From DATLLJ01 sp965229885 (GTDB lineage Bacteria > Acidobacteriota > Vicinamibacteria > Vicinamibacterales > CAVVIG01), in NCBI GenBank assembly GCA_965229885.1, contig CBDDJX010000002.1, positions 372,001 through 436,000 on the forward strand: DNA of 64,000 bases. The letters run 5' to 3'. Positions 17,403-25,642 of this stretch are shown one piece after another. Within the stretch, counting starts at the first letter, position 1; each line of letters opens with the position of its first letter. Under the pieces are notes generated by a model. The model saw only the letters and a program-made list of their open reading frames with translations, did not search any database and was not told the DNA's origin. The translations under genes were made by a program, and so were the position numbers.

Positions 17403-18725
17403 TTATGCCGTGACGCGTTCTGGAACGGCGATCTCGGGGATTTCCACGTTCGCCCAGGTCCCCTCGCCGGGAATGCTCTTCAGCCTCACCTGACACGCCG
17501 CGCCGTAAATCGTACGGAGCCGTTCGTTGACATTACTCAGGCCGATGCCTTCGCCGAACGCTTGCTGGAGCCGCTCCTCGGTCATGCCAAGCCCATCATC
17601 ATGCACTTCAATCATGATCTGGCGATCGCCGAGTTCCGTCGTGATCGTGATGCACCCTTCGCCGATCTTCCTTTCGAGGCCGTGTTTGAGCGAGTTCTCG
17701 ACCAATGGCTGCAGGATCATACTCGGCACGATGACGTCGAGTGTATCCGGGCGGATACGCTTGACGACTTTCAGTCGCGGCCCGAATCGGACCACCTCGA
17801 TATCGAGGTATTCGTCGATCGATTCCAGCTCTTCGCGCAGCGTCACGAAGTGATCCGTGCTCCGCATCAGACGGCGGAGCAGTCCCGACAGCTTCGTGAT
17901 CAGCATCCGTGCGGTATCGGGCTGGGTGCGGATGAGCGAGGAGATCGAGGCGAGCGTGTTGAACAGGAAGTGCGGGTTGATCTGGTTCGACAGCGCTTCG
18001 ATCTTCGCGGCGAGCAGCAGCGTCTCCTGCTCCTGCAGGCGGTGCTCGATGCGGGCATTGTTCCAGATTTTGATCGGCGTCGCGACCGACAGGACGGTGG
18101 CGAGCAGGACCACCACCATCATGCCCAGCGACCCGCCCGGCGAGAGATAGAACAGCCGGTGATGCTCGCTCCATCGCGCGCCGAGCCCCTGCCGGATCAG
18201 CTCGAGGCCGATCGGCGCGAAGAGGAGCACGAGCTGCCAGTCGACCTGCAGCGTGCGGAGCATGGTCCAGACGCGGCGCGGCAGGCTGGTCACGATGAAG
18301 GGCGAGAAGTGCCAGATGGCTTCCTTCGGGCACAGCTCCCGCAACCCGCCGCCGGCGAAGCCGCAGCCGACGGCGAAGGGCAAGGCGATGAACTCGCCGT
18401 GGGCGAGCGGCGGCAGGCCGACCAGCGCTCCGACCACCGCGCCTGCGTACGGCCCGGCCACGAGTCCCGTCACGAACGCGCCCTCGAGGCTGAGATCGGC
18501 GGCCTGGTAATTGAGCAGCAGCCGCGCGGCGACGCCGGCGGCCAGCGGCACGCCGAAAAACAGGATGAAGATGACGCGGTCCGGCCAGTCGCGGCGCTCG
18601 AAGATCAGCATGTGGCGAAACCGGCGATACCGCGCCAGCATCGTCGCCAGGGCCGCCACGACGGCCAGCTTGACGACGAGCGTGGTCAGCAGGACCTGCT
18701 CGAGGCCGAATTGCGCACCAGGCAT
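17403..18725 (-). CDS. LytS-type sensor histidine kinase
   Basis: A 440-residue inner-membrane kinase. The N-terminal half has 6-7 membrane helices, including a 5TM-5TMR_LYT-like region (GAFVTGLVAGPYAGAVVGAL). The His_kinase domain has the phospho-acceptor in ALSNQINPHFLFNTLASISS. The ATPase domain has the N box LVENSLKHGLERK and GLGMTEERL with IGLSNVNERLR. It is immediately upstream of its LytTR regulator. LytS-type kinases usually sense envelope or metabolite signals; the signal here is unknown. Confidence 0.9.
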   Translation of the reverse strand: MPGAQFGLEQVLLTTLVVKLAVVAALATMLARYRRFRHMLIFERRDWPDRVIFILFFGVPLAAGVAARLLLNYQAADLSLEGAFVTGLVAGPYAGAVVGALVGLPPLAHGEFIALPFAVGCGFAGGGLRELCPKEAIWHFSPFIVTSLPRRVWTMLRTLQVDWQLVLLFAPIGLELIRQGLGARWSEHHRLFYLSPGGSLGMMVVVLLATVLSVATPIKIWNNARIEHRLQEQETLLLAAKIEALSNQINPHFLFNTLASISSLIRTQPDTARMLITKLSGLLRRLMRSTDHFVTLREELESIDEYLDIEVVRFGPRLKVVKRIRPDTLDVIVPSMILQPLVENSLKHGLERKIGEGCITITTELGDRQIMIEVHDDGLGMTEERLQQAFGEGIGLSNVNERLRTIYGAACQVRLKSIPGEGTWANVEIPEIAVPERVTA

Positions 18726-18764
18726 GATTTACATTGATCTTAGCTGCCGGGTACACTTGGAGCA

Positions 18765-19205
18765 ATGGCTGTGATTCGACCGCTCCTCATCGGGTTTGCC
18801 ACGACACTGAAGCATCTCTTCAAGAAGCCCATCACGGTCAACTATCCGGAACAGAAGTTCCCGATGTTCCCGAAGTTCCGAGGCAAGTAGGTGCTCATGC
18901 GGGACGAGAACGGGCTGGAGAAGTGCGTGGCGTGCGGGCTATGCTCGGTCGCGTGCCTGGCCGACGCGATCTATCTCGAAGCGGCGGAAAACGACGGCAC
19001 CGTGCAGGCCGGTCCGCGCTACGCGTCGGTCTACCAGATTCACAAGATGCGGTGCATCTTCTGCGACTACTGCGAAGAGGCCTGTCCCGTCGGCGCGAGC
19101 TTCATGGGCAAGGACTACGGGCTGGCCGTCTGCAGCAAGGACGATTTCGTCTGGGACAAACAGGACCTGTTGGTACCGGCGGCGACGTCGCCCGCGCCGG
19201 AATGA
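18765..19205 (+). pseudogene. nuoI: NADH-quinone oxidoreductase subunit I with in-frame TAG
   Basis: ATG 18765 opens a normal NuoI N-terminus (TLKHLFKKPITVNYPEQKFP, FPKFRGK), interrupted by TAG at 18888-18890. GTG 18891 follows at once in the same frame and continues as VLMRDENGLEKCVACGLCSV, then RCIFCDYCEEACPVGASFMG. Both four-Cys 4Fe-4S motifs are intact (CVACGLCSVAC and CIFCDYCEEACP), although the first lacks the usual Pro after its last Cys. Either the gene is read as a 42-codon stub plus a truncated subunit from the GTG, or it is a pseudogene or sequence error. No other nuo genes are adjacent. Confidence 0.8.
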
Positions 19206-19232
19206 ACGACGGAGGCAGGACCCCTCCCGCCC

Positions 19233-19931
19233 ATGCAGATTGGCGCGCTAGGCGATATCCACGGCGCCTTCGACACGGTTGACGACATCATGAAGCGGCA
19301 CCCGGACGTGCAAGTCTGGGTGTCGGTCGGCGACGTGGCGAGCAACGAAGGCGAGTACTTCACGCCGATCGCACCGCTCTACTGGATCAAGGGGAACAAC
19401 GAAGACTTCAACGTCCTCGCGGCCGCAGCCCATGGCGATCGGCCGCTGCCTCCCACGCTGTGTCATCTGCCGAACGGCGGGCCGTATGAGGTGGGGCCGT
19501 GGCGCGTCGCCGCGCTCGGCGGTACCTTCGCGCCCAGCTGGTACCACACGCCGGCCACCCGGCTTCCGCCGTCACGCGGAAGCAAGACCGCGGCGGCGTC
19601 GCTCAAACTGGGAAAGAGCCGCGACGACAAGCGGCGGCATTTCGTGCGCGACGAGGTGATCGCCCTGAAGAACCTCAGGAACATCCAGTTGTTCCTCACG
19701 CACGAGGCGCCACGCCCGTTTTATCCGGTCGGCCGCCGTATCGACGTGGGAAAGACCCCGCTCAACAATGTGCTGGCGTCGATGCAGCCGCGCCTGCACC
19801 TGTTCGGCCACCACCACGAATTCACCGATTCCATCCGCCAGGGCGTCCGCTCGATTGGCCTCGACGTCGTCACGAAATCCTATCTACTCGTCGACGCCGA
19901 CGCGTTCAGGTGTGAGAGACTCGATACCTGA
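19233..19931 (+). CDS. Calcineurin-like metallophosphoesterase
   Basis: A 232-residue cytoplasmic hydrolase. The binuclear-metal motifs are in order: LGDIHGAF (DxH), VGDVASNEGE (GD), KGNNEDF (GN, with N in place of the usual H), LFLTHEAPRP and LHLFGHHHEFTD (GHxH). The substrate is unknown. It starts 28 bases after nuoI, and its stop (TGA) overlaps the ATG of the next gene, so it is probably transcribed with the methyltransferase/MTHFR gene. Confidence 0.8.
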   Translation: MQIGALGDIHGAFDTVDDIMKRHPDVQVWVSVGDVASNEGEYFTPIAPLYWIKGNNEDFNVLAAAAHGDRPLPPTLCHLPNGGPYEVGPWRVAALGGTFAPSWYHTPATRLPPSRGSKTAAASLKLGKSRDDKRRHFVRDEVIALKNLRNIQLFLTHEAPRPFYPVGRRIDVGKTPLNNVLASMQPRLHLFGHHHEFTDSIRQGVRSIGLDVVTKSYLLVDADAFRCERLDT

Positions 19932-21829
19932 TGCAGTCTTTCCTCGAAGCGCTGAAGGAACGCGTGCTCGTGTGTGACGGGGCCATGGGCACGATGCTGT
20001 ACGCGAGGGGCGTCTTCATCAACAAGAGCTTCGATGCCCTCAACCTCACCTCGCCGGAGCTCGTTGGCGAGGTGCATCGGGAGTACGTTCGCGCGGGCGC
20101 CGACATCGTCGAAACGAACACGTTCGGCGCCAACCGCATCAAGCTGGGGTCGTTCGGTCTGGCCGACACGCTCCACGCGATCAACGCCGAGGGGGTGCGC
20201 ATTGCGCGCGGCGCTGCGCAGGATCGCGCCTACGTGGCCGGAGCCATCGGCCCGCTCGGCGTCCGCATCGAGCCGTGGGGGAAGATGGGCGTCGCCGAGG
20301 CCCGCGATTTGTTCGAAGAGCAGGCGCGTGCGCTGGCCGAGGGCGGCGTCGATCTCTTCATTCTGGAGACGTTTCGCGACCTCAACGAGATCAGCGCGGC
20401 GATCGACGCGGTGCGCCACGTCTCGGAGCTGCCGATCGTCGCGCAGATGACCACCGAGGAAGACGGGAACACGCTCGACGGGACCCCGCCCGAGCAGTTT
20501 GCGCCGGAACTGGAGCGGCGGGGCGCGACCGTGCTCGGCGTGAATTGCGCGGTCGGCCCGGCGCCGATGCTCGAGACGATCGAACGGATGGCGACGGCCA
20601 CGACGCTGCCGCTGTCGGCGCAGCCCAACGCGGGCCGTCCGCGTGATGTAGAGGGCCGCAATATTTATCTGTGCTCACCGGAATACATGGCGTCCTATGC
20701 CCGGCGGTTCATTCTGCACAACGTGCGGCTGGTCGGCGGATGCTGCGGGACGACCCCCGAGCACATCCGGCAGATCGCGGCAGCGGTCCGACGCCTGGCA
20801 CGATCGGCGGCGGGCGCCGGCGCGACCCCGGCCGAAGCCCTGTCGACCCATGCGCCACGCGCAGGGCAAGTTGACCTGGCGCGCCGGACGCACGCGGCGG
20901 GTTCTTCGGGGACGACGCCTCAAAGTCCGGCAGTCGCCCGCGAGGACAAATCGCGGTTTGCCCAGGCGCTGGCCGCGAATCGTTTCGTCGTCGCCGTCGA
21001 AGTCGTCGCGCCGCGCGGCGTTGAGCACGGCGAAGCGATCGGGCAAGCCCGCGTGCTGAAGGCGCGCGGCGCCGATGCGATCAGCATTGCCGACGGGCAG
21101 AGAACGAGCGCCCGCATCAGCGGCCTCTCGGTGGCGGTGCTCGTCGAGCAGCAGGCGGGCATCGAGACCATCCTGCGCTATGCCTGTCGCGATCGACACC
21201 TGATCGGCATCCAGTCCGAGCTGCTCGGCGCACATGCGATGGGGCTGCGCAACCTGATGCTCGTCACGGGAGACCCTGGCCGCGTGGCCGATTACCCCGA
21301 CGCGACTGCGGTGTTCGACGTCGATTCGATCGGTCTGACCAATCTCGTGTCGCGGCTCAATCACGGCTGTGATCTCGGCGGCCAGTCGATTGGCGCGCCG
21401 GCGCGGTTTCACATCGGCGTCTCGGTGAATCCCGCGGCGCCGAACCTCGACGACGAGCTGAGGCGCTTTGAATACAAGGTCGAGGCCGGCGCCGAGTTCA
21501 TCGTCACGCGGCCGATCTTTGACGTCGGCGCGTTCGAGCGGTTCCTCACGCGCATCGAGTCCGCCGGGCTGCCGGTGGTCGCCGGCCTGCTCCCGTTCGA
21601 GAGCGCGCGCCACGCGGAGTTCGTCGCGAACGAAGTGCCCGGGACGTCGGTGCCGGAGGCGCTCGTCGACCGCATGCGGCGGGTGCGCCCCGACGAAGCG
21701 GCGGCCGAAGGCGTGGCTATCGCGCGCGAACTTGCGCATGAGCTGCGAACGTCTGTGCAAGGTCTCCAGATTTCGACGACATCCGGGCAGATTGAGGCCG
21801 CCCTGGGAGTCATCGATAGCGTTCACTGA
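19931..21829 (+). CDS. Bifunctional homocysteine S-methyltransferase / 5,10-methylenetetrahydrofolate reductase
   Basis: A 632-residue fusion. Residues 1-290 are a zinc homocysteine S-methyltransferase: CDGAMGTMLYARG, ETNTFGANRIKLG, VNCAVGPAPM and the GGCCGTTPEHIR zinc cysteines. After a linker of about 60 low-complexity residues, residues 345-630 are a MetF-type TIM barrel (FVVAVEVVAPRG, IGIQSELLGAHAMGLRNLML, VTGDP, FHIGVSVNPAAPNLDDEL, AGAEFIVTRPIFD). Together these make methyl-THF and transfer methyl groups to homocysteine. The fusion is known in several phyla and is usually full-length, as here. Confidence 0.92.
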   Translation: MQSFLEALKERVLVCDGAMGTMLYARGVFINKSFDALNLTSPELVGEVHREYVRAGADIVETNTFGANRIKLGSFGLADTLHAINAEGVRIARGAAQDRAYVAGAIGPLGVRIEPWGKMGVAEARDLFEEQARALAEGGVDLFILETFRDLNEISAAIDAVRHVSELPIVAQMTTEEDGNTLDGTPPEQFAPELERRGATVLGVNCAVGPAPMLETIERMATATTLPLSAQPNAGRPRDVEGRNIYLCSPEYMASYARRFILHNVRLVGGCCGTTPEHIRQIAAAVRRLARSAAGAGATPAEALSTHAPRAGQVDLARRTHAAGSSGTTPQSPAVAREDKSRFAQALAANRFVVAVEVVAPRGVEHGEAIGQARVLKARGADAISIADGQRTSARISGLSVAVLVEQQAGIETILRYACRDRHLIGIQSELLGAHAMGLRNLMLVTGDPGRVADYPDATAVFDVDSIGLTNLVSRLNHGCDLGGQSIGAPARFHIGVSVNPAAPNLDDELRRFEYKVEAGAEFIVTRPIFDVGAFERFLTRIESAGLPVVAGLLPFESARHAEFVANEVPGTSVPEALVDRMRRVRPDEAAAEGVAIARELAHELRTSVQGLQISTTSGQIEAALGVIDSVH

Positions 21830-21900
21830 TCAGCCGAACGGGATCCCGAGGCGCGGCCGCCGCGCTCTGTGACCCCAGGGTGAGGTATAGTCGCGGGCGG

Positions 21901-22602
21901 ATGGCCTTATTTGAATCGTACCGTTCAGGTGACCACGAGGAGATCCTCGGATCCGACGCGGCGACGCGCGCCCTGTCGGCTGAGGTCGTCGAGAACGACT
22001 TCGTCACGCGCGTCTACGAGAAGATCACGTCGGTCTACGACTGGACGTACGGACCGACGCTGCACACGGGCCGCGTGCAGGCAATTCAGCGGATGGGCAT
22101 CCAGCCGGGCGAGCGCGTGCTCGAAGTCGGAGTCGGCACCGGCATCAACGCCTCGCTGTATCCGCCCGACTGCTCGGTGACCGGCATCGACCTGACCGGC
22201 TCGATGCTGGATAAGGCCCGCGACCGCGTGGCGCGGGAAGGCATCAGGAACATTCGTTTGCTCGAGATGGACGCGGCCGATTTGAAATTCGCCGACGGCA
22301 CGTTCGACATCGTCTACGCGCCGTACCTCATCAGCGTCGTGCCCGATCCGGTGGCCGTCGCGCGGGAGATGTGGCGTGTCTGCCGCACCGGCGGCCGTGT
22401 CATCTTCCTGAGCCACTTCCGCAGCTTTCATCCGCTGCTCGCGTGGCTCGAGCGCGCCATCTGTCGGTTGACCGTGCACATCGGCTTCAAGTCCGATCTC
22501 GATCTGACCGCCTTCCTCGCGCAGGCCGAACTCAAGCCCGTCTCGATCGAGAAGGTGAACGTCCCCAAGATCTGGTCGCTCATCACCTGCGTCAAGGACT
22601 AA
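21901..22602 (+). CDS. Class I SAM-dependent methyltransferase (phospholipid N-methyltransferase-like)
   Basis: A 233-residue cytoplasmic or peripheral enzyme. Motif I is VLEVGVGTGIN, post-I is VTGIDLTGSMLDKA, and motif II/III regions are DAADLKFADGTFDIVYAPYL and VCRTGGRVIFLSHF. Overall this resembles PmtA-type phosphatidylethanolamine N-methyltransferases, but the substrate is inferred only. ATG 21901 is favoured over GTG 21880 because it starts at the family-like MALFESYRSG. The gene converges on the next one across a hairpin. Confidence 0.75.
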   Translation: MALFESYRSGDHEEILGSDAATRALSAEVVENDFVTRVYEKITSVYDWTYGPTLHTGRVQAIQRMGIQPGERVLEVGVGTGINASLYPPDCSVTGIDLTGSMLDKARDRVAREGIRNIRLLEMDAADLKFADGTFDIVYAPYLISVVPDPVAVAREMWRVCRTGGRVIFLSHFRSFHPLLAWLERAICRLTVHIGFKSDLDLTAFLAQAELKPVSIEKVNVPKIWSLITCVKD

Positions 22603-22611
22603 CGATCGAAT

Positions 22612-22626
22612 GGGTGCCTGGCACCC
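22612..22626. terminator. Palindrome between convergent genes
   Basis: GGGTGC and GCACCC flank a CTG loop, forming a compact hairpin in the 32-base gap between two convergent stop codons (22602 and 22635). There is no T tract, so it is a candidate bidirectional terminator rather than a canonical intrinsic one. Confidence 0.45.
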
Positions 22627-22634
22627 GTTCGCCG

Positions 22635-24566
22635 TTACCGCTGCAACCGGTAGAGCCTCGACTCGCTGCCTTCCCATGGAGCGGACGCCACCAGCGGAAT
22701 GTCTGTGCGCGCCTCGAGCGCCATCACGATGCCGTTGAATGTGTCGCGATCGATGAATGCGCCGTGGACGGCGACGTAGTCAACCCCGCGGGACTTCAAA
22801 TACTCGACAGCCGAGTCGGACGGAAAATCGCGTTCGCGCTCGGTGAGCTCTTCGTACGACTTGGGGAAGTGGCCGCTGTTGCCGTTGACCATCGGATGCC
22901 AGTGGAACGTTGAAAAATACAGATAACGGGTGTCGAAAAAGTAACCAAGCGGCACCGTCGGCATCGGGAATTCGGCGAGCACCGCAGCCGGCTCGGCGGC
23001 GATGCTCGCGTAGATGGGCGGCGGGGCCGGCCACACGCGCTCGAGGGGCATGCGCGGCATCGCCTCGACCATGATGAGGCCGAGCATCACGGCGGTCAGC
23101 ACCGTGCGGCGCCGCGGCCAGCGCCCCAATATGCGCGCGGCACCGTAGCCCGCCAGCAGCGATAACGTCAGGCCGACAAGAATACTGAATCGTGCCGGTG
23201 CTCGAAGCCCGCGGTACGGCCCGACGTACGTGTACAACAACGGGTAGTACCCGCCATTCAGTCCAAACGAACCGTCCACGGCAACGACGAGCGCAAGCGC
23301 GTAGGCGATGCGCACGACCGACAAGGGCGGCCACAGGGCCGTCGCGGCAAGAACGACCGGCATGAGGCGCGGGAATAACTGGCGCTCGGGATGGCCATCG
23401 TCAGACCATCTCCCGTAGACCAGACTACGGAAATGCGGTTTGAGGTAATCGGGCCCTTCCGCGCTGTAGAACTGAACGGCAGGAGCGCCGCGGTCGCCGA
23501 CCATCACGCGGTTCGCTGTGTACGCGTAGATCACCGGCGCCACGAGCACCGCCGCGAGCCCGGCGCCCGCCACAAGCGCGCGCAGCGGGCGTCCTGGCCG
23601 GCCGCGCGCCAGCCAGAGCGAACCGGCGACTGGTATCAGATACAACGCGAGAAACAGCCCGTAGTACAGCGACGAGAGCGTCTGGAGCGCGAAGGTGAGA
23701 CCGGTGGCCAGTCCGTCGCGGAGCAGTCCCCGGGCCATCGTGCGATGCATCGCCCACAAGCAGAGGGGCATCCACATCGTCATACCCAGCTCGAGGTGCG
23801 GGTAATGCTCGTAGCGGTACGGGTACAGCGCGAAAAGCGCGCCGGCGATGATGGCCGCGTCCATCCGGCCCGTGAGCGCGCGGACCAGCAGGAACATCGT
23901 GACACCGGAGAACACGAATCCCGACAGCAGTAGAAGGTTGTAGATCAGCACCGGATGGACGCCAATCCAGAAGAGCGGCGCGCTCATTAACGCTGGGACG
24001 ATCAGGGAATCGGAGTAGGTGAGCGTGAGCCGCTCGGGATAGAACATGTTGCCGTCGAACAGCTGCAGTGGATGGCGCACGATCTGATGGCTGACCCACG
24101 CGATGCGCCAGATGGAGAAGAGCGGGTCGCCCATATCGGGCACCGAGTCGAGGTGCCGCACCTGAGGCCACGTCAACGCGACAGCGAGCACGGAAAACCC
24201 GAGCACCAGCAGCGCGAGCCTGCCCAGACGCTGCCGCCACGTCAACGACTCGCCAAAAAGGCCGTGCTCGTCGAACGGAAGCGGACCGCCGGCCCTTCTC
24301 GACAGCCACTCGAACGTGGCAGGCCTCGGGACGAACCAGTTGCGGATGCCCAGCACGATGAGCGCCCACAGAAACGGCCGCCACGCGGAATGAATCGACA
24401 GGTGGATGAAGCCGATCTGGAATGCCATGCCGGACGTGGACATGGCGAAGGTGCCGACGATGGCGAGCACAGCCGCCAGGATGTCGGCGGCTCGCGCGAG
24501 GCGGGGCACGTGGTGCGGGGTTTCGAGCGCGACCGGCTGGTCTACAGGAGCCGACGACGATGACAC
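22635..24566 (-). CDS. Polytopic membrane protein, GT-C-like (paralogue A)
   Basis: A 643-residue membrane protein with about 11-13 hydrophobic segments. A large first loop carries DMGDPLFSIWRIAWVSHQIV and FDGNMFYPERLTLTYSDSLI, and the C-terminal soluble region ends EGSESRLYRLQR. The topology and the acidic first loop suggest a GT-C-type glycosyltransferase using a lipid-linked sugar, but the donor and acceptor are unknown. GTG 24566 was chosen: it gives a length like paralogue B (632), and the preceding 40 codons look spurious. It is the last of three same-strand genes with paralogue B (25643-27541) and a broken glycosyltransferase. Confidence 0.7.
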   Translation of the reverse strand: MSSSSAPVDQPVALETPHHVPRLARAADILAAVLAIVGTFAMSTSGMAFQIGFIHLSIHSAWRPFLWALIVLGIRNWFVPRPATFEWLSRRAGGPLPFDEHGLFGESLTWRQRLGRLALLVLGFSVLAVALTWPQVRHLDSVPDMGDPLFSIWRIAWVSHQIVRHPLQLFDGNMFYPERLTLTYSDSLIVPALMSAPLFWIGVHPVLIYNLLLLSGFVFSGVTMFLLVRALTGRMDAAIIAGALFALYPYRYEHYPHLELGMTMWMPLCLWAMHRTMARGLLRDGLATGLTFALQTLSSLYYGLFLALYLIPVAGSLWLARGRPGRPLRALVAGAGLAAVLVAPVIYAYTANRVMVGDRGAPAVQFYSAEGPDYLKPHFRSLVYGRWSDDGHPERQLFPRLMPVVLAATALWPPLSVVRIAYALALVVAVDGSFGLNGGYYPLLYTYVGPYRGLRAPARFSILVGLTLSLLAGYGAARILGRWPRRRTVLTAVMLGLIMVEAMPRMPLERVWPAPPPIYASIAAEPAAVLAEFPMPTVPLGYFFDTRYLYFSTFHWHPMVNGNSGHFPKSYEELTERERDFPSDSAVEYLKSRGVDYVAVHGAFIDRDTFNGIVMALEARTDIPLVASAPWEGSESRLYRLQR

Positions 24567-24603
24567 CGCGCGGAGTATAGCACCCCGATCATCATGCCAG
24601 CGT

Positions 24604-25641
24604 TCAGCACGACAAGATGGCTGCCGCTGCGATCTCAGCGCCGTCGACGCGCGCCCGTTCCAGCGGCCGAGGCTGGGCCAGAAGCGCTGCAATCGTGTCG
24701 GCCCAGCGACCGCCTAATAGATCCTCCTGTGAAATGAACCGGCAGCGAAGCACTCGCGGCATCTCGGCGACGAGCACGTCGTATTCGATAAAGTGGCCGC
24801 GCGACGTGTACAACAGCGCCGTACCGTTCGCGATGCATTCCGACACGATGCCGTAACCGGGCTTACTGACGACGACGTCGGCTGCCGCGACCAGGTCTTG
24901 ATACTCGAGGCCATGCGGCGCATGCTGCTCGACCGTCAACAGCGTGAACCGCTCACTCGCTGTGAGCGCGTCGAACGGAAGTGGCGCGCCATACGCGCCG
25001 AACGACGCGAGCACGAACGGGCGGCCGGCGGCGATGCCAAGAAGCCGGCGCGTCTCCGCCGGATCACGGCGCGAGCGCCTGGCGATGAGCGGGATGTCGT
25101 GGGTCACAGCGGCCATCGGTTCGAAGCCGCCGTGGAACGGCAGCCGCAACGCACGCGCTGCGGTGGCGTAGGCGGCGCGGATCGTCGGGATCACTTCCGG
25201 CGCCAGCACGTCGAACGCCGGGTAGGCACGGTAGATCCAGTCCCACGTGAAGTTGCCGAGCGCCAGCGCCTTCACGTGCGCGCGCTCGGCGGCGGCAAAC
25301 GCGAGCGGTGGCATGTCGCCCACGACGAGATCGACGCCAGCCGCTTTGAGCAGCCGCGCTTCGGCGTCAGCGCGCTTGTCGAAGGTGCGATAGAAGGCCG
25401 CAGCCTGGCGAGCGGTTTCCTCCTCGTCGAATTAAAGGCTGTCGATCTGGACCAGTCCGGTGTCGGTCGTAAGCGGTTGAACATCGACGGCAGCCCCGGC
25501 GCGCGCGAACAACCAGTCTGGAACCGCCGTGCGCACCACGAACCGTACGGCGCGGTCTGCCGCGGCCATCGCCTTGATCAGTTCGACGTCGCGGGTGGCG
25601 TGTCCGAATCCGTGCCCGGATATGTAGAAGACGATTACCAA
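24604..25641 (-). pseudogene. Glycosyltransferase (GT28/MurG-like) with in-frame TAA
   Basis: ATG 25641 begins MVIVFYISGHGFGHATRDVE, the N-terminal nucleotide-sugar transferase motif also seen in bacterial relatives of the L-arabinokinase N-domain. Translation reaches TAA at 25434-25432 after VQIDSL. The same frame then continues FDEEETARQAAAFYRTFDKR, LALGNFTWDWIYRAYPAF, and the donor-binding region DVVVSKPGYGIVSECIANGT down to 24604. A single nonsense codon separates two otherwise intact domains. Flanked on both sides by the paralogous GT-C-like genes, it probably worked in the same glycan pathway. Confidence 0.75.
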
Positions 25642-25642
25642 A

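Noticed and set aside
18888..18890. TAG in nuoI as pyrrolysine or programmed recoding
   Set aside because: No recoding signal or pyl machinery is visible, and a GTG restart follows directly. Kept only as a possible nonsense or error.
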